From JAEELC01 sp963621965 (GTDB lineage: Bacteria; Bacillota_I; Bacilli_A; Acholeplasmatales; Anaeroplasmataceae), in the NCBI GenBank assembly GCA_963621965.1, contig CAVFGN010000004.1:1-64000 (forward strand): DNA of 64,000 bases. Direction: 5' to 3'. Position 1 is the stretch's first letter. The number at the start of each line of letters is the position of its first letter. The translations under genes were made by a program, and so were the position numbers. This document shows, piece by piece, positions 35,798 to 43,595 of this stretch. The notes beneath the pieces are model-generated. The model saw nothing but the letters and a program-made list of their open reading frames with translations, was not told the DNA's origin and did not search any database.

Positions 35798-38700
35798 TTA
35801 TTTAGTACAATTGTATGTAATATCAGTATATTTTTCGTAATCAGAGCATATTTGTTTCCATTTTTCTTCTGTTCCTGCATACTTAATTGTTGGCATTACA
35901 TCAGTTTGTGTAAGTAAATCACTGTATCCAAAGGCATCACTTTCAATTCTTTCTACACTACTAGGAATATAAACGGTTTTTAAATTATAACAATTACTAA
36001 ATGCATATTCACCGATAGTTTTAATGCTACTACCTAAAACAACACTAGTTAATGGACTACTAGCAAATGCAGCAAATCCTATACTAACAATACCATCACA
36101 AATTATTACACTTGTAATATATTCGTTAGCATTAAATGCGTCTTCTTCGATACTAGTGACTTTATATCCTTTATATCTTGAAGGAATAATTAACTCCTTT
36201 TCACTACAAGTACCTATACTTGAAACAGTATAAGTATTAGAAGTACTATTAAACTCATATACAAGACCTTCGCTTTGCCAAATTTGAATGTTACCATCTT
36301 TATCATAATACCAATAGTTATTGCTATCAGTAGGCTTAGTTTCACTATAATAGTATCTAGTAGCAGTATTAAAGCAATTAGCGCCGCCACCACTTACAGA
36401 ACCAACAGTTATTTTTTCAAATTTTTCTGGAGTTCCTTTATAATAAATAACATCAAGACCACCATCTAAGAATGCATTAGTTCCAATAGATGTAACACTA
36501 TCAGGTAGTACTATTTCTTTTAAGTTGCTAAGATATGCAAATGTGCATTCTTTAATTTCTGTAATGCCATCAGGAATTGTAATACTAGTAATCTTATTAG
36601 TCGTACGAGGGCCTTCAAAAGCATGAGAACCAATAGTTGTAACTGAACTAGGTATTTCAACTTTTTCTAAATTAGTACATCCCCCAAAAGCCCATTCTCC
36701 TATAATTGTAACGCCTTCAAGAATAATAACACTCTTAATATTTGTATTTTTAAATGCACTATTAGCAATTGTTACATTATGTATTCCATTTTCACCATCA
36801 TTATATGTTGAAGGTATCACAATATCAGCATCCGAACAAGAGCCAATACTAACTGAATAAGTTTGAGTAGCAGAATCATATGTAAAGTTAAGACCGCTGC
36901 TATAATAATAAATAATAACACTATTTTTATCAGTTATTTCTTTTGTTCCTGCTGCATCTTCATAATATTTACCACATTTAGAACATTCCCAATATTCTTT
37001 ATTTCCATCTTTATTTATAGTAGCATCTGTTGCTGCATGATGTACTAGATTATGTCCAGTTCCTTTAATTGTTAATGCTTCTAAAGTTGTTTCAATTGTA
37101 CCTGCTTCATCTTTATACAATTTATCACTAGTAGTAGACTTGTAATATTCTTCATGTCCGTCTTCACATGATGCTTCTACTTTAGCAACCTTATATACTG
37201 TCCAAACAGTGATGTTACCATCAGAGTCATAATGCCAATATGAGAAATTATTATCTGTAGGTACTGATTCACTATAATAATATCTAGTAGCATTAACTAA
37301 ACAACTATTATTGCCACCCTCGTTATTTATAGTGATATTACTCCATTTTTCATTTGTTCCTTTATAATAAACAGTTAATGAAGTACAGTTTTGAAATGCT
37401 CTATAGTTTATAGATGTTACACTTTCAGGAATTACTATACTTGTTAAATTTGTACAGAATCCAAATGTATTATCACCTATAGTTGTAACACCTTCAGGAA
37501 TTACAACACTTTTTAAATTTGTACAACCATTAAATGCGTTAGTTCCTATAGTTGTAACACCTTCAGGAATACGTACACTCTCAATATTCGTATTTTGATA
37601 GAACGCATTATTTAAAATACCAGTAACATTATGTATTCCATTTTCACCATCATTATATGTTGAAGGTATCACAATATCAGTATCCGAACAAGAGCCAATA
37701 CTAACTGAATAAGTTTGAGTAGTATTGTCAAAACTATAAGTAAGACCTTTACTATAATATTTAACAATGACACTTGTCTTATCTGTTATTTCAGTATCTC
37801 CATTTGAATCTTTATAATATTTACCACATATAGAACATTCCCAATATTCAATATTGCCATCTTTAGCTTTAGTAGCATCTTTAGCTTCATGATGAGTAAG
37901 TTTATGACCTAATGCAGAAATCTTTAAAGCATCTAAAGTTGTTTCTTTTGTTCCAGTTTCGTCAGTATAATATGTATCACTAGTTGTAGACTTATAATAT
38001 TCTTCATGTCCGTTCTCTGTACAAGTTGCATCTAATCTCGCAACCTTATATACTGTCCAAACAGTAATGTTACCATTTGTATCATAATGCCAATAAGAGT
38101 GATCACCATCAGTAGGAACAGTTTCACTATAATACAGTGTAACATCTTTTAATTTACCATTATCAATACCAATCGTTACATTAGACCAGTCTGATAAACT
38201 GCCTTTGTAATATACACTTTCTAAATTATTACATTTATTAAATGCATATTTACATATATTTGTTAAACTTTGAGGAATTACAACTGTTTTTAAGTTTTCA
38301 CATTGATTAAATGTGCACATACCAATTTCTGTAACACCTTCAGGTATAACAATGCTTGTTATATTTTTGCACTTGTCATTTTTGCTACTATCGAAAGCAT
38401 AATCCGCAATTTTTGTAACTTTTAATCCATTATAAGTTGATGGAATAACTATATCAGTGTCTTCACAAATGCCAAGTCCACTAACTACATAACCACCATC
38501 TTGTTGGTCGTATGATAATCCTTTACTAAAAGTTTTAATAACAAGACTTGTTTTATCTGTTATTTCATTTGTAGCTTCTGAATTGCTAAAATATTTACCG
38601 CAATCTGAACAAGACCAATATTCTCTTAAACCATCTGAATCTGATGTCTCTAAAACCTCATCATGATGAACAAGTGAATGGCTTGCTTTTATACGCAAAG

Positions 38701-39199
38701 CTTTTAAAGTTGTTTCATTTTCTCCATCTTCATCTTTAAATACTTTACCACAAGTAGTGCACTCATAGTGAGCTTTAACTCCGTCTTCTGTACAAGTTGC
38801 ATCTACCTTCTTAACTTTTACAATTGTATGAGTGTGTTCTGATTCGGAAATTTCAACAGTTTCTTCGTATCCACAAACAGTACAAGTTCTCTTCTTACTG
38901 CCCTTTGTATCCTCTGTTGCCTCAGTAATAACTACCCACTCACTATAATTATGTTCTTCTTCATCACTTCTTACATTGTGACCACATGTTGCATCATGCC
39001 AGTGGTATGTTTCATCATTAGACCAATTTGTAGCATATGAATGACTGTGAGTATTTTCGCCTGATGAACTTTGGCCATTGTTAGTAGATTCAGAAACATC
39101 CGATTTTGAAGAACTACTAATATCATTACCTCTACAAGAGAAAAGAGATGACATTAATAATACTGCAAGTGGAATCATTAATAATTTCTTTTTCTTCAT
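35798..39199 (-). CDS. BspA-like leucine-rich-repeat surface lipoprotein with repeated modules
   Basis: 1133 residues. Signal peptide with lipobox (SSLFSC, Cys at 22), then a Ser/Asn-rich spacer. Three large modules and a shorter C-terminal one follow. Each large module has a CxxCGK-type Cys pair (YWSCSDCGKYF, YWECSICGKYY, YWECSKCGKYY), a linker (EITDKTSV, KGLTY) and LRR_5 repeats (SVVIPEGVTTIGDNTFGFCT style). At DNA level 36774-36870 and 37626-37722 differ by one base. Known: BspA-type proteins bind host or microbial surfaces. Exported and membrane-anchored; ligand unknown. AGGAGG precedes the start. Confidence 0.88.
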   Translation of the reverse strand: MKKKKLLMIPLAVLLMSSLFSCRGNDISSSSKSDVSESTNNGQSSSGENTHSHSYATNWSNDETYHWHDATCGHNVRSDEEEHNYSEWVVITEATEDTKGSKKRTCTVCGYEETVEISESEHTHTIVKVKKVDATCTEDGVKAHYECTTCGKVFKDEDGENETTLKALRIKASHSLVHHDEVLETSDSDGLREYWSCSDCGKYFSNSEATNEITDKTSLVIKTFSKGLSYDQQDGGYVVSGLGICEDTDIVIPSTYNGLKVTKIADYAFDSSKNDKCKNITSIVIPEGVTEIGMCTFNQCENLKTVVIPQSLTNICKYAFNKCNNLESVYYKGSLSDWSNVTIGIDNGKLKDVTLYYSETVPTDGDHSYWHYDTNGNITVWTVYKVARLDATCTENGHEEYYKSTTSDTYYTDETGTKETTLDALKISALGHKLTHHEAKDATKAKDGNIEYWECSICGKYYKDSNGDTEITDKTSVIVKYYSKGLTYSFDNTTQTYSVSIGSCSDTDIVIPSTYNDGENGIHNVTGILNNAFYQNTNIESVRIPEGVTTIGTNAFNGCTNLKSVVIPEGVTTIGDNTFGFCTNLTSIVIPESVTSINYRAFQNCTSLTVYYKGTNEKWSNITINNEGGNNSCLVNATRYYYSESVPTDNNFSYWHYDSDGNITVWTVYKVAKVEASCEDGHEEYYKSTTSDKLYKDEAGTIETTLEALTIKGTGHNLVHHAATDATINKDGNKEYWECSKCGKYYEDAAGTKEITDKNSVIIYYYSSGLNFTYDSATQTYSVSIGSCSDADIVIPSTYNDGENGIHNVTIANSAFKNTNIKSVIILEGVTIIGEWAFGGCTNLEKVEIPSSVTTIGSHAFEGPRTTNKITSITIPDGITEIKECTFAYLSNLKEIVLPDSVTSIGTNAFLDGGLDVIYYKGTPEKFEKITVGSVSGGGANCFNTATRYYYSETKPTDSNNYWYYDKDGNIQIWQSEGLVYEFNSTSNTYTVSSIGTCSEKELIIPSRYKGYKVTSIEEDAFNANEYITSVIICDGIVSIGFAAFASSPLTSVVLGSSIKTIGEYAFSNCYNLKTVYIPSSVERIESDAFGYSDLLTQTDVMPTIKYAGTEEKWKQICSDYEKYTDITYNCTK

Positions 39200-39233
39200 A
39201 TTTTACCTCCTAATAAATTTAAGCCTTAAACAT

Positions 39234-39356
39234 TAAAAAAAGATCTTGAAACCAAGATCTTAAATAGATGTAATCATAATTACCCCCCGCTAATTTTTAA
39301 TACGGAATGGCAAGGCTTTCGCCTATAATTTTATCATAGAATTTTTTTGATGTAAA
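39234..39356 (-). promoter_or_regulatory. Promoter, structured leader RNA and terminator before the BspA-like gene
   Basis: TTTACA (39351-39356), 17 bp and TAAAAT (39328-39333, preceded by TGA) predict a start near 39322. The RNA begins with AGGC-GAAA-GCCT, then ATTCCG and CGGGG that can pair, then GTAAT-TATG-ATTAC. A perfect terminator hairpin follows (AAGATCTTG/CAAGATCTT, 39240-39261, then TTTTTT), ahead of the BspA-like start at 39199. It looks like an attenuator or riboswitch, but I cannot match it to a known class. A 5-codon ORF (MITSI) behind GGGGGG overlaps the third hairpin. Confidence 0.6.
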
Positions 39357-39564
39357 ACAAAATACATGTAAGCTTTAAAGATTTTTCCTTTAAAATTATG
39401 CCTTAATTTTATCACCAAAACTTATAATTTCAATTTAGTCTTTCAAAGCTACGACTATCAAATCAGATTTTAAAACAATACTAGAACTACGACTAATAGT
39501 TGACAGTAAATTATAGTATACGTCAAATCATCTAGTGCTAATTTAAACATATATAGCCCGTTTG
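39262..39564. other. Intergenic region, mostly unassigned
   Basis: Apart from the leader RNA and promoter (to 39356) I see only AT-rich sequence. CTACGACTA occurs twice (near 39449 and 39487). No clear terminator for typA. Confidence 0.5.
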
Positions 39565-41388
39565 CTATTCAGCGTCTTTTTGCTTTGCATCCCATTTCTT
39601 ACGAGTTTGAGTATCAAGAATTCTCTTACGTAATCTAATATGGTTAGGAGTAACTTCAACTAATTCATCATCATTTATATATTCAAGACATTGTTCAAGA
39701 GATAATTGTAAAGGTCTCTTTAAAACAACAGTCATATCTTTGTTTGATGAACGAGTGTTTGTTTGTTGTTTAGCAGTTACAACGTTTACAGCCATATCTA
39801 AATCTCTGTTAGATTGACCTACGATCATACCTTCATAAACTTCTTCACCTGGTTCAATAAACATTGTACCACGATCTTCAAGGTGACCTAGTGAATAAGC
39901 TGTTGCGCTACCCTTTGCAATACTTACTAAAGCACCTAAACTACGCTTACCAAGATTTAAACTAGCCATAGGACGGTAATCACTAAATGAGTGAGAAATA
40001 ATACCGTAACCTTTAGTAGCAGTCATGAATTCAGTGTTAAATCCAATTAATCCTCTGGCAGGAATATCAAAAATCACTTTAGATTGAGTTTCAGTATTTT
40101 TCATATCTTTCATGACACCACCGCGTTCACCAAGTAAAGTAATAACTGAACCGATAACATCACTAGGAGCTTCAACAGTTACTTCCTCATATGGTTCACA
40201 CTTAACTCCATCAATTTCCTTCATAATAGCTTTAGGACTAGATACTTGGAATTCATAACCTTCTCTACGCATTGTTTCAATTAATACAGATAAGTGTAAT
40301 TCACCACGACCAGAAACAATCCACTCTTCGCTTGTACCAAGTCTCTTAACACGTAGTGATACATCCTTTTGAATTTCTCTATTTAATCTTTCATCAATCT
40401 TAGAAGCTGTAACTAATTTACCATCTTGTCCACAGAACGGAGATGTGTTAGTACCAAATGTCATTTGTAATGTTGGTTCACTTACTTGAATTAAAGGAAG
40501 AGCTTCTTCTTCACCTTGATTACATACAGTTTCACCGATATAAATATCAGATAAACCTGAAATAGCAACGATATCACCAGCATACGCCTCAGATGCTTCA
40601 ATCTTGTCTAAACCTAGGAATGTATATAATTTTTGAACTCTAAAAGAAGTGTATGATCCATCACGACGGATACAAGTAGCCATTTGGTTAGCTTTTATAG
40701 TACCACGCGCAATCTTACCAATACCAATACGACCTACGAAATCGTTATAATCAAGAATTGCAGGTTGGAATTGTAATGGTTCACTTGAATTATCAACAGG
40801 TTCAGGAACATAATCAATAATCATATTGAATAATGGATCCATACCTGGTTGTTGAAGAGCAGCATCTGGTGATTCACTTGAAGTCATGTTGATAGCTGAA
40901 GTATAAATAACAGGGAATTCAAGTTGGGATTCATCAGCACCAAGTTCAATTAAAAGGTCTAAAACTTCATCAACTACTTGTTGAGGTCTAGCACTTGGCT
41001 TATCAATTTTATTAACTACAACAATTGGCTTGTGTCCTGCTTCTAAAGCTTTCTTTAAAACGAATCTTGTTTGAGGCATTGTACCTTCGTATGCATCAAC
41101 AACAAGAACAACTCCATCAACCATACCCATGATACGTTCAACTTCGCCACCAAAATCAGCGTGTCCTGGAGTATCTAGAATATTAATCTTGTAATCCTTA
41201 TATTTAATAGCAGTATTTTTAGATAAAATTGTAATACCTCTTTCACGTTCAAGTTGATTACTATCCATTACGCAAGTTTCAACTTGTTGGTTTTCTCTAA
41301 AAGTGTGTGAGCATTTTAATAAAGCGTCAACTAATGTAGTTTTACCATGGTCAACGTGAGCAATTATCGCAATATTTCTAATCTTCAT
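39565..41388 (-). CDS. typA: Ribosome-associated GTPase BipA/TypA
   Basis: 607 residues. Translational GTPase that helps 50S assembly and stress adaptation. G1 AHVDHGKTTLVDALL, switch I RERGITI, G3 DTPGHADF and G4 NKIDK are canonical. EF-G-like domains III and V and the BipA C-terminal domain follow. GAAGGAT precedes the ATG, and TTGAAA-N16-TAAAAT lies upstream (41425-41452). Single-gene unit. Confidence 0.97.
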   Translation of the reverse strand: MKIRNIAIIAHVDHGKTTLVDALLKCSHTFRENQQVETCVMDSNQLERERGITILSKNTAIKYKDYKINILDTPGHADFGGEVERIMGMVDGVVLVVDAYEGTMPQTRFVLKKALEAGHKPIVVVNKIDKPSARPQQVVDEVLDLLIELGADESQLEFPVIYTSAINMTSSESPDAALQQPGMDPLFNMIIDYVPEPVDNSSEPLQFQPAILDYNDFVGRIGIGKIARGTIKANQMATCIRRDGSYTSFRVQKLYTFLGLDKIEASEAYAGDIVAISGLSDIYIGETVCNQGEEEALPLIQVSEPTLQMTFGTNTSPFCGQDGKLVTASKIDERLNREIQKDVSLRVKRLGTSEEWIVSGRGELHLSVLIETMRREGYEFQVSSPKAIMKEIDGVKCEPYEEVTVEAPSDVIGSVITLLGERGGVMKDMKNTETQSKVIFDIPARGLIGFNTEFMTATKGYGIISHSFSDYRPMASLNLGKRSLGALVSIAKGSATAYSLGHLEDRGTMFIEPGEEVYEGMIVGQSNRDLDMAVNVVTAKQQTNTRSSNKDMTVVLKRPLQLSLEQCLEYINDDELVEVTPNHIRLRKRILDTQTRKKWDAKQKDAE

Positions 41389-41598
41389 AGTTATCCTTCT
41401 TTCATAAATAAAAAATACCTAAATATTTTATCACATCTAGTTTATTTTTCAACAAAAATTTATTTTTCTTTACACCTTTGTTTATCAACATAATTTAAGC
41501 TAGCTCTAAAATAGTATGCAATCTATAGAGCATTACAAAGGAAAGTATAAAATTTTACACTTGTATAAATTTTCAATAAAAAATATATAAAGTTGCAC
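41389..41598. other. typA promoter region
   Basis: Contains the typA promoter (TTGAAA 41447-41452, TAAAAT 41425-41430, preceded by TGA). Beyond it, up to the small RNA terminator, nothing else is supported. Confidence 0.5.
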
Positions 41599-41742
41599 AA
41601 AAAAAGACTAAGAATAAAGTTCTTAGCCTGAGAGGGGATCAGTATATTTGAATATTAAAGGGAGAGTTATGTATGAAAAAATATACAGAATGATTAAATT
41701 TAAAGTGTTTTGTTTATTATTTATATCTTAATCTCTTAAGAC
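41599..41742 (-). ncRNA. Candidate small RNA, copy 1 of a two-member family
   Basis: TATAAT (41749-41754) lies six bases before the predicted start, where TCTTAA-GAGA-TTAAGA forms a 5' hairpin. An A-rich linker follows, then a stem (GTATATTT/AAATATAC plus ATCA/TGAT) whose loop holds CUCUCCCUU (41658-41666). A second C-run (CCCCUCUC) precedes a terminator (CTAAGAA/TTCTTAG, then TTTTTTT). Copy 2 at 56090-56240 keeps all these parts with compensating stem changes. Inference: a trans-acting RNA pairing with AGGGAG ribosome sites. The opposite strand could encode a peptide MYEKIY... Confidence 0.7.
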
Positions 41743-41771
41743 AATAGTATTATAGAATCCTATTATCGATA

Positions 41772-41806
41772 AAATATATCCAAATTATGTGAAATTATGT
41801 GATTTA
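41772..41806 (-). promoter_or_regulatory. Direct-repeat box upstream of small RNA copy 1
   Basis: The minus strand carries CACATAATTT twice in tandem (10-bp period), starting 28 bases upstream of the -10. A matching box sits at the same distance before copy 2. No good -35 is seen, so activation by a regulator binding direct repeats (as OmpR/PhoB-type regulators do) is plausible. It overlaps the 3' end of the HEPN-like gene. Confidence 0.5.
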
Positions 41807-42871
41807 ATTAATATCCTTTAATAACGCTTCAAGTGCATATGCTTCGTCAATCATATTCTTTGATAATCTTTTTCTAATTTCCTCAAAGAAAAGTCTAGCA
41901 TTTGTGTTGTTTTCTTTTTTTGCAATATTAATAATTTTATTAAGAGCTTGTGAGAAAGACGGATTATTATGATTTCTAAGTATTTCAAGCAACTCAAAAT
42001 ACTTACCGTTTTTAAATAACTTTTTAAGTCCTGCAATTTCTTGTGGTGCATTTTTTATTTTGATTCTTTGAATTGGCTTCTTTTCAAGTAATGCGATATC
42101 GTTGTAAAGTTTAACTAAATGAACTGTATATGTGTAGTTGTTAAGTGCTGTATGAGGTAATTTATTTATTTTAAATAATAAATCAATTTTCTTTTTTACA
42201 CGTAAATCTTTACTAGGATAAACTTTATCTAGTTTAATACGCAATTCTTTTAAATCACAATTAACAGATGAGCCTTGCATAAAGGTATTAATCATGTAGA
42301 ATACGTCATCAGATAAAATGTCTGTTGAATGCACTTCTTGATAATTATATAAATTTTCTAATAATTTACTTGATTCAAAATAGTAATCCTTTAATATTTT
42401 TAAGAAATCTACAACGCGCTCTTTTTCTTTTTCTTCTTCCATATGGATTTGATATTTAAACGAATATTTATCAATATCTTTTGGGTTTAATGTACAATAA
42501 ACAACACTTCTTTTTACAATTCTATTTGTGGGGTGTCCTACTACATCATTTCTAATATATTTCAATTCGCGTAATGTTTGGTTATCATTGATTCGAACAA
42601 AGTTTTTACTGTTTGTTAAAGCTACACTTAATGTATATATAGCATCAATTGACACAAATAGCGCTTGAAGTAGTCCGTATAGACGAAGGCATGCCTCCTC
42701 TTTAGAAAAATCTTTTTCAATAGTATCGTAGAAAAAACCAATAATTCCATCATTTAATTTCAATGTTTTAACACTTACATAATATTCAAGACGATTATAT
42801 TTTTGATCTAATTTATCAAGTATTTGTATATAATCATTTTTGTTTTTTAAAATCTCTTCCTTAATTTCCAT
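41804..42871 (-). CDS. HEPN-like protein of unknown function
   Basis: 355 residues, helical, not recognised as a named family. Residues about 100-115 contain LKYIRNDVVGHPTNR; the R-N-D-x3-H-P pattern is the signature of HEPN domains, many of which are RNases. The remainder (about 200-355) is Lys-rich and helical. No membrane segment. The ATG is preceded only by weak AGGTG. It lies between LemA and small RNA copy 1, whose regulatory box overlaps its end. Function not claimed. Confidence 0.65.
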   Translation of the reverse strand: MEIKEEILKNKNDYIQILDKLDQKYNRLEYYVSVKTLKLNDGIIGFFYDTIEKDFSKEEACLRLYGLLQALFVSIDAIYTLSVALTNSKNFVRINDNQTLRELKYIRNDVVGHPTNRIVKRSVVYCTLNPKDIDKYSFKYQIHMEEEKEKERVVDFLKILKDYYFESSKLLENLYNYQEVHSTDILSDDVFYMINTFMQGSSVNCDLKELRIKLDKVYPSKDLRVKKKIDLLFKINKLPHTALNNYTYTVHLVKLYNDIALLEKKPIQRIKIKNAPQEIAGLKKLFKNGKYFELLEILRNHNNPSFSQALNKIINIAKKENNTNARLFFEEIRKRLSKNMIDEAYALEALLKDIN

Positions 42872-42898
42872 AATTACACCTTAAACATCTTAAATTTT

Positions 42899-42924
42899 TA
42901 AAAAAATCTCCTAATTTTAGGAGA
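42899..42924 (-). terminator. Terminator of the DUF3137-lemA operon
   Basis: TCTCCTAA and TTAGGAGA (42907-42924) around a 2-base loop, followed by TTTTTTT on the minus strand. Confidence 0.9.
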
Positions 42925-42933
42925 CTTTTTATT

Positions 42934-43593
42934 TTAGAATAAAACTTCACGTGCTTTTTCTCTTACTTCATCAGTTGTAGAGAAAGGAACACGAGTTGTA
43001 TATCCTGCTTTAGCGGCTACAATCATCTTTGTAGGCCATGCTTGAATATCAGAGTTCCATCTATTTACAGTATCGTTGTAAACTTCTCTAGCAGCTGTAA
43101 TTTCTTTTTGAAGATAAGAGTTTTGTTGCATGCAATCTCTTAATTCTTGATGACTCTTTAATTCAGGGTAGTTTTCAAATGCAATATTAATTGATTTACC
43201 GATAGTTTCAAGTTGTCCTGCAACTTCATTTCTTGATTCATCACTTAAATTACCTGATCTATATTTAGCAATTTGAGTAAATGTTTCTTTATCTAAATCA
43301 ATAGACTTATCAAGTAACTTTGCTGCATTTGTTAAAATAACTACTCTTTGTTCAAGATAGTTATCAATAGTTGAAGCATCATGTTGAAGCTTTTGTTCAA
43401 GTTGACGTAAATATGTACCAGCTTTAATCTTCATAAATAAGAACACTAAACCAGGAATGATGCCTAAACACCAAAGTACAACTTGGAATACTGTAGAACC
43501 AGCACCAACCTTAACAGGTATACGCTTGTTAATTACACGTACATCTCTTCCTGCACTTACTTCGTCATCAAATTCATCTAATCCGTTTGCCAT
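42934..43593 (-). CDS. LemA family protein
   Basis: 219 residues. One membrane helix near the N-terminus (VFQVVLWCLGIIPGLVFLFM, about 33-52) and then the LemA helical bundle (LEQRVVILTNAAKLLDKSID, FENYPELKSHQELRDCMQQ, YNDTVNRWNSDIQAWPTKM). Function is not well defined. The longer-than-usual charged N-terminus (about 30 residues) is cytoplasmic or outside depending on topology. Two bases after the DUF3137-type gene, so an operon. Confidence 0.88.
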   Translation of the reverse strand: MANGLDEFDDEVSAGRDVRVINKRIPVKVGAGSTVFQVVLWCLGIIPGLVFLFMKIKAGTYLRQLEQKLQHDASTIDNYLEQRVVILTNAAKLLDKSIDLDKETFTQIAKYRSGNLSDESRNEVAGQLETIGKSINIAFENYPELKSHQELRDCMQQNSYLQKEITAAREVYNDTVNRWNSDIQAWPTKMIVAAKAGYTTRVPFSTTDEVREKAREVLF

Positions 43594-43595
43594 AA

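Noticed and set aside
39449..39495. CTACGACTA occurring twice
   Set aside because: Nine-base repeat 38 bases apart in AT-rich DNA with no other structure; likely chance.
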